Assembly: GCF_010730195.1 (NCBI RefSeq)
Contig: NZ_AP022613.1
Span: 5,828,001-5,892,000, forward strand
DNA: 64,000 bases
DNA from: Mycobacterium conspicuum
GTDB lineage: Bacteria; Actinomycetota; Actinomycetes; Mycobacteriales; Mycobacteriaceae
Direction: 5' to 3'
Positions 61,367-64,000 of the stretch are shown one piece after another; within the stretch, counting starts at the first letter, position 1; each line of letters begins with the position of its first letter. Both the position numbers and the translations under genes were made by a program. The notes below the pieces were generated by a model. It saw nothing but the letters and a program-made list of their open reading frames with translations. It searched no databases and was not told the DNA's origin.

Positions 61367-62115
61367 GGTTCCGCGTCGCGCCGTTGGCGGGGCTGATCGT
61401 CCCTGTTGTGCTGCTGGCGATCTGGCAGGTCGTCACCGCAAGGGGGTTGTTCTCGGCCAGCCAACTGCCGCCACCCGGCGACGTGATGGCCGCGCTGGGT
61501 GAGTTGCTTTCGCGCGGCGACCTGTGGACCCATCTGCGGGCCAGCCTCACGCGCGTGCTGCTCGGCTACCTGGCCGGCGCGGCCGTCGCGCTGGGATTGG
61601 GTTCGCTGGTCGGCCTTTCGCTGACCGCGCGCCGCCTGCTCGCGCCGACGGTGGCCACGCTCCGCACCGTGCCCTCGCTGGCCTGGGTTCCGTTGCTGCT
61701 GTTGTGGTTTGGGATCGACGAGACGCCGAAGGTGTTGCTGGTTGCCATCGGCGCGTTCTTCCCCGTCTATACGACGACGGCCTCGGCGCTTGCGCATGTC
61801 GACGCGCAACTGTTGGAGGTGGGCCGTGCCTATGGCCGGCGGGGTGCCTCGTTGTTGACGACGGTAATGCTGCCCGCCGCGGCACCGGAGTTGGTCAACG
61901 GGCTCAGATTGGGTCTGGCCAACGCGTGGCTCTTTCTGGTTGCCGCGGAGTTGATCGCCTCATCGAAGGGGCTCGGGTTTCTGCTCATCGACAGTCAGAA
62001 CACCGGCCGCACCGATGTGATGCTGGTGGCGATCGTCTTGCTGGCCGGACTCGGTAAGCTCAGCGACTCGGCGCTCGGTGCGCTCGAACGCCGGATGGTC
62101 GGCCGGCGCGGCTAG
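61363..62115 (+). CDS. ABC importer permease 3 (SsuC-like)
   Basis: A 250-residue permease with about six helices and an EAA-like loop (VDAQLLEVGRAYGRRGASLL). The start is TTG 61363, whose TTGA overlaps the binding-protein stop; the upstream part of the longer frame is shadow sequence. It completes ATPase 3-binding protein 2-permease 3 as an SsuBAC-like importer. Confidence 0.9.
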   Translation: MRFRVAPLAGLIVPVVLLAIWQVVTARGLFSASQLPPPGDVMAALGELLSRGDLWTHLRASLTRVLLGYLAGAAVALGLGSLVGLSLTARRLLAPTVATLRTVPSLAWVPLLLLWFGIDETPKVLLVAIGAFFPVYTTTASALAHVDAQLLEVGRAYGRRGASLLTTVMLPAAAPELVNGLRLGLANAWLFLVAAELIASSKGLGFLLIDSQNTGRTDVMLVAIVLLAGLGKLSDSALGALERRMVGRRG

Positions 62116-62322
62116 CTTGGCGAACCCTGTTCTAGGGGCCGGAGGATTCGGTGTCGAGAAGCCGTGGCCTTGACCACGCGCATCGCGGTCCTGCCGCGCG
62201 GCATCCAGCGGCTAATTTGGCGGGTTTCAACCATTCGGTAGGTGGTAGCCGGATAGGGTCGCGATGCGCGATGCTAGACCTTGCGCTAGAACCTCGAGGT
62301 CGCCAACGACGGAAGGACCACA

Positions 62323-63210
62323 GTGAACGACGAGCAACGCGGCGTGATGGCGTCGGGTCGCGGCTTCATCGCCGCGCTGGACCAAAGCGGCGGCAGCACT
62401 CCAAAAGCACTGAAGCTGTATGGGATTGAGGAAGGCGAATACAGCGGCGACGAGCAGATGTTCGACCTCATCCACCAGATGCGGGCACGGCTGATCTCGA
62501 GCCCGGGGTTCACCGGCGACAAGGTCATCGCGACCATCTTGTTTGAGCAGACCATGGACCGCACCATCGACGGCGAGGAGTCTGCCGCCTTCCTGTGGAA
62601 GCAGAAGCACATCGTGCCGTTCGTGAAGGTCGACCAGGGGCTCAGTAACCTCGAGAACGGCGTGCAGCTGATGAAACCCATGACGAAGCTGGACTCCCTG
62701 CTGGAGCGGGCCGTTGACAAGGGCATTTTCGGCACCAAGATGCGCTCGTTCATCGCCGAACCCAACGAGCAGGGCATCGAGGCGATCGTCGACCAGCAAT
62801 TCGAGTACGCCGACACCATCGCGGCGGCCGGGCTAATGCCGATCATCGAGCCCGAGGTCAGCATCAAAAGCCCCGACAAGCCGAAAGCGGACAGCCTGCT
62901 GGTGGCCGCGCTGCGCACCAAGCTCGACGAGCTGCCCGGTGACCGGCAGGTCATGCTCAAGCTGACGTTGCCCGACGAAGACAATCTGTACGCGCCGCTG
63001 ATCGATCATCCCCGGGTGCTGCGGGTGGTCGCCCTGTCCGGCGGCTACAGCCTGGCGGAAAGCTGCGAGATCCTGGCCCGCAATCCCGGGCTCATCGCGA
63101 GCTTCTCCCGGGCGCTGACCGAGGGGTTGACCGCCCAGCAAACCGACGCGCAATTCGACGAGAAGCTCGCGTCTAACATCGAGGAGATCTACGCCGCGTC
63201 GCTGACGTGA
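62323..63210 (+). CDS. fda: Class I fructose-bisphosphate aldolase
   Basis: A 295-residue metal-independent aldolase that splits fructose 1,6-bisphosphate through a Lys Schiff base. RGFIAALDQSGGSTPKALKL is the start signature, PFVKVDQGLSNLENGVQLMK and the Schiff-base Lys in VMLKLTLPDEDN follow. M. tuberculosis relies on a class II enzyme as well, and class I enzymes are found in some actinobacteria. GTG 62323 follows GGAAGGA. The 207 bases upstream hold no other gene. Confidence 0.94.
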   Translation: MNDEQRGVMASGRGFIAALDQSGGSTPKALKLYGIEEGEYSGDEQMFDLIHQMRARLISSPGFTGDKVIATILFEQTMDRTIDGEESAAFLWKQKHIVPFVKVDQGLSNLENGVQLMKPMTKLDSLLERAVDKGIFGTKMRSFIAEPNEQGIEAIVDQQFEYADTIAAAGLMPIIEPEVSIKSPDKPKADSLLVAALRTKLDELPGDRQVMLKLTLPDEDNLYAPLIDHPRVLRVVALSGGYSLAESCEILARNPGLIASFSRALTEGLTAQQTDAQFDEKLASNIEEIYAASLT

Positions 63211-63240
63211 TCGTCCGTCGCGTGCGGGCTCCAAGCGCAC

Positions 63241-63246
63241 TAACCT
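63241..63246 (+). promoter_or_regulatory. Predicted -10 box TAACCT, leaderless start of formate dehydrogenase
   Basis: TAACCT fits TANNNT and ends 7 bases before the ATG at 63254. No ribosome-binding site is seen. Confidence 0.5.
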
Positions 63247-63253
63247 TTCGGGC

Positions 63254-64000
63254 ATGGCCCCGAACAATTTCCTGCCCAAGCTCTTCCTCGAATGGCCCGT
63301 GGTGCGTCAGCTGCGCTCCGGGGACCTGTTCGGCCGCGGGCCGGCGGTGACCTCCAAGCAGACCCGCGCCATTAGCCCGCGCACCGCGACGGCCGATCGC
63401 GTCGTGCAAAGCATCTGCCCGTACTGCGCGGTCGGCTGCGGGCAGCGGGTGTACGTCAAAGACGAGCGGGTCGTGCAGATCGAGGGTGACCCGGACTCCC
63501 CGATCTCCCGGGGCCGGCTGTGCCCCAAGGGATCGGCCAGCGAGCAGCTGGTCAATTCGCCGGGCCGACAGATCAAGATGCTCTACCGTGCCCCCCGCGC
63601 GACCGAATGGCAGTCGCTGGACCTCGACACCGCGATCGACATGGTGGCCGACCGCTTCGTGGAGGCCCGCCGCCACGCCTGGCAGGACATCGACGAGAAG
63701 GGCCACCCGCTGCGGCGCACCATGAAGATCGCCGCGCTGGGCGGCGCGACGCTGGACAACGAAGAGAACTACCTCATCAAGAAACTCTTCACCGCCGCGG
63801 GCGCCATCCAGATCGAGAACCAAGCTCGCATTTGACACTCCGCCACGGTTCCCGGTCTGGGGACCTCCTTCGGGCGCGGCGGCGCCACCCAATCACTGCA
63901 AGACATGGCCAACGCGGACTGCATCGTGATCCAGGGCTCCAACATGGCCGAATGCCATCCGGTCGGCTTCCAATGGGTCGAGGAAGCAAAAGCGCGCGGC
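63254..64000 (+). CDS. Selenocysteine-containing formate dehydrogenase alpha subunit, 5' part
   Basis: Molybdenum/bis-MGD formate dehydrogenase, FdnG-like, that oxidises formate to CO2. Visible: an Fe4S4 motif (Cys55, Cys58, Cys62, Cys90) and, near the active site, ENQARI-TGA-HSATVPGLGTSFGRG. The TGA at 63833-63835 is codon 194, where FdnG has selenocysteine, and the frame stays open to the window end with FdnG-like HPVGFQWVEEAKARG. The SECIS hairpin is described separately. No twin-arginine signal is seen at the start. The gene runs off the window. A simple gene caller would stop at 193 residues. Confidence 0.93.
63836..63865 (+). promoter_or_regulatory. Bacterial SECIS element of the formate dehydrogenase mRNA
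   Basis: GGTTCCC (63847-63853) and GGGGACC (63859-63865) form a 7-bp stem, one pair being T-G, capped by GGTCT (63854-63858). As I recall, the E. coli fdhF SECIS has the same GGUCU loop 18 bases after its UGA; here the distance from the TGA is also 18. SelB binds this loop to deliver Sec-tRNA. Confidence 0.85.

Noticed and set aside
63254..63835. Formate dehydrogenase as a truncated pseudogene
   Set aside because: The TGA is at the known selenocysteine position, the frame continues, and a matching SECIS hairpin follows.
1..64000. CRISPR arrays, tRNA or rRNA genes, insertion sequences, prophage
   Set aside because: No repeat-spacer pattern, tRNA cloverleaf, rRNA segment, transposase or phage gene was seen on either strand.

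Overview
The window is high-GC (roughly two-thirds G+C) and densely packed. It comes from a mycobacterium, most likely a slow grower. The evidence is the gene order leuS - marR - gntR - F420 oxidoreductase - esterase - ino1 - padR - DUF5318 - ponA1 - GT87 - DJ-1 - rpsF - ssb - rpsR - rplI - dnaB, which follows the Mycobacterium tuberculosis Rv0041-Rv0058 block as I recall it. Inositol-phosphate synthase, several F420-type luciferase-like enzymes, a class III cyclase and many TANNNT promoters placed for leaderless mRNAs agree with this. Species cannot be fixed by eye.

Layout. 1-10.6 kb: 3' part of leuS, an SDR, a MarR regulator, an amino-acid ABC importer with a fused binding protein-permease, GntR, the F420 enzyme, the esterase, ino1 and a PadR regulator. 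10.9-18.8 kb: DUF5318, ponA1, a GT87 mannosyltransferase-like protein and a DJ-1 protein, all overlapping, then the S6-SSB-S18-L9 cluster and a PknH-sensor-like lipoprotein. 18.8-22.5 kb: a 506-base dnaB control region with DnaA-box-like and LexA-box-like sites. dnaB follows, with a 145-residue mini-intein inside its P-loop. Just downstream is a free-standing gene that looks like the other mycobacterial DnaB intein, without an extein and without its splicing residues.

22.5-37.5 kb is accessory metabolism: a DszA/NtaA-type monooxygenase, a fused HadA-HadB-like dehydratase, a P450 BM3-like self-sufficient P450 with two SDRs, an MFS exporter, a thiolase/DUF35 pair, a PanE-like reductase with a NUDIX enzyme, and a small secreted protein next to a striking operator array. 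37.7-55 kb: a large PLP decarboxylase, a methyltransferase, a transporter/flavin reductase/RibD operon, more F420-type enzymes with a PadR regulator and its operator, a STAS protein, a SecD-like lipoprotein, xylulokinase with LacI, hydrolase, SDR and an adenylate cyclase.

55.2-62.1 kb is an eight-gene operon of two NitT/TauT/SsuABC-type importers. The first has two different permeases and two different ATPases, whose motif losses predict one good and one degenerate ATP site. 62.3-64 kb: class I fructose-bisphosphate aldolase, then the 5' part of a formate dehydrogenase whose in-frame TGA is almost certainly selenocysteine, with a SECIS hairpin directly after it.

I saw no tRNA, rRNA, transposase, prophage or CRISPR array. 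The only gene-free stretch over 300 bases is 18770-19275, described below.
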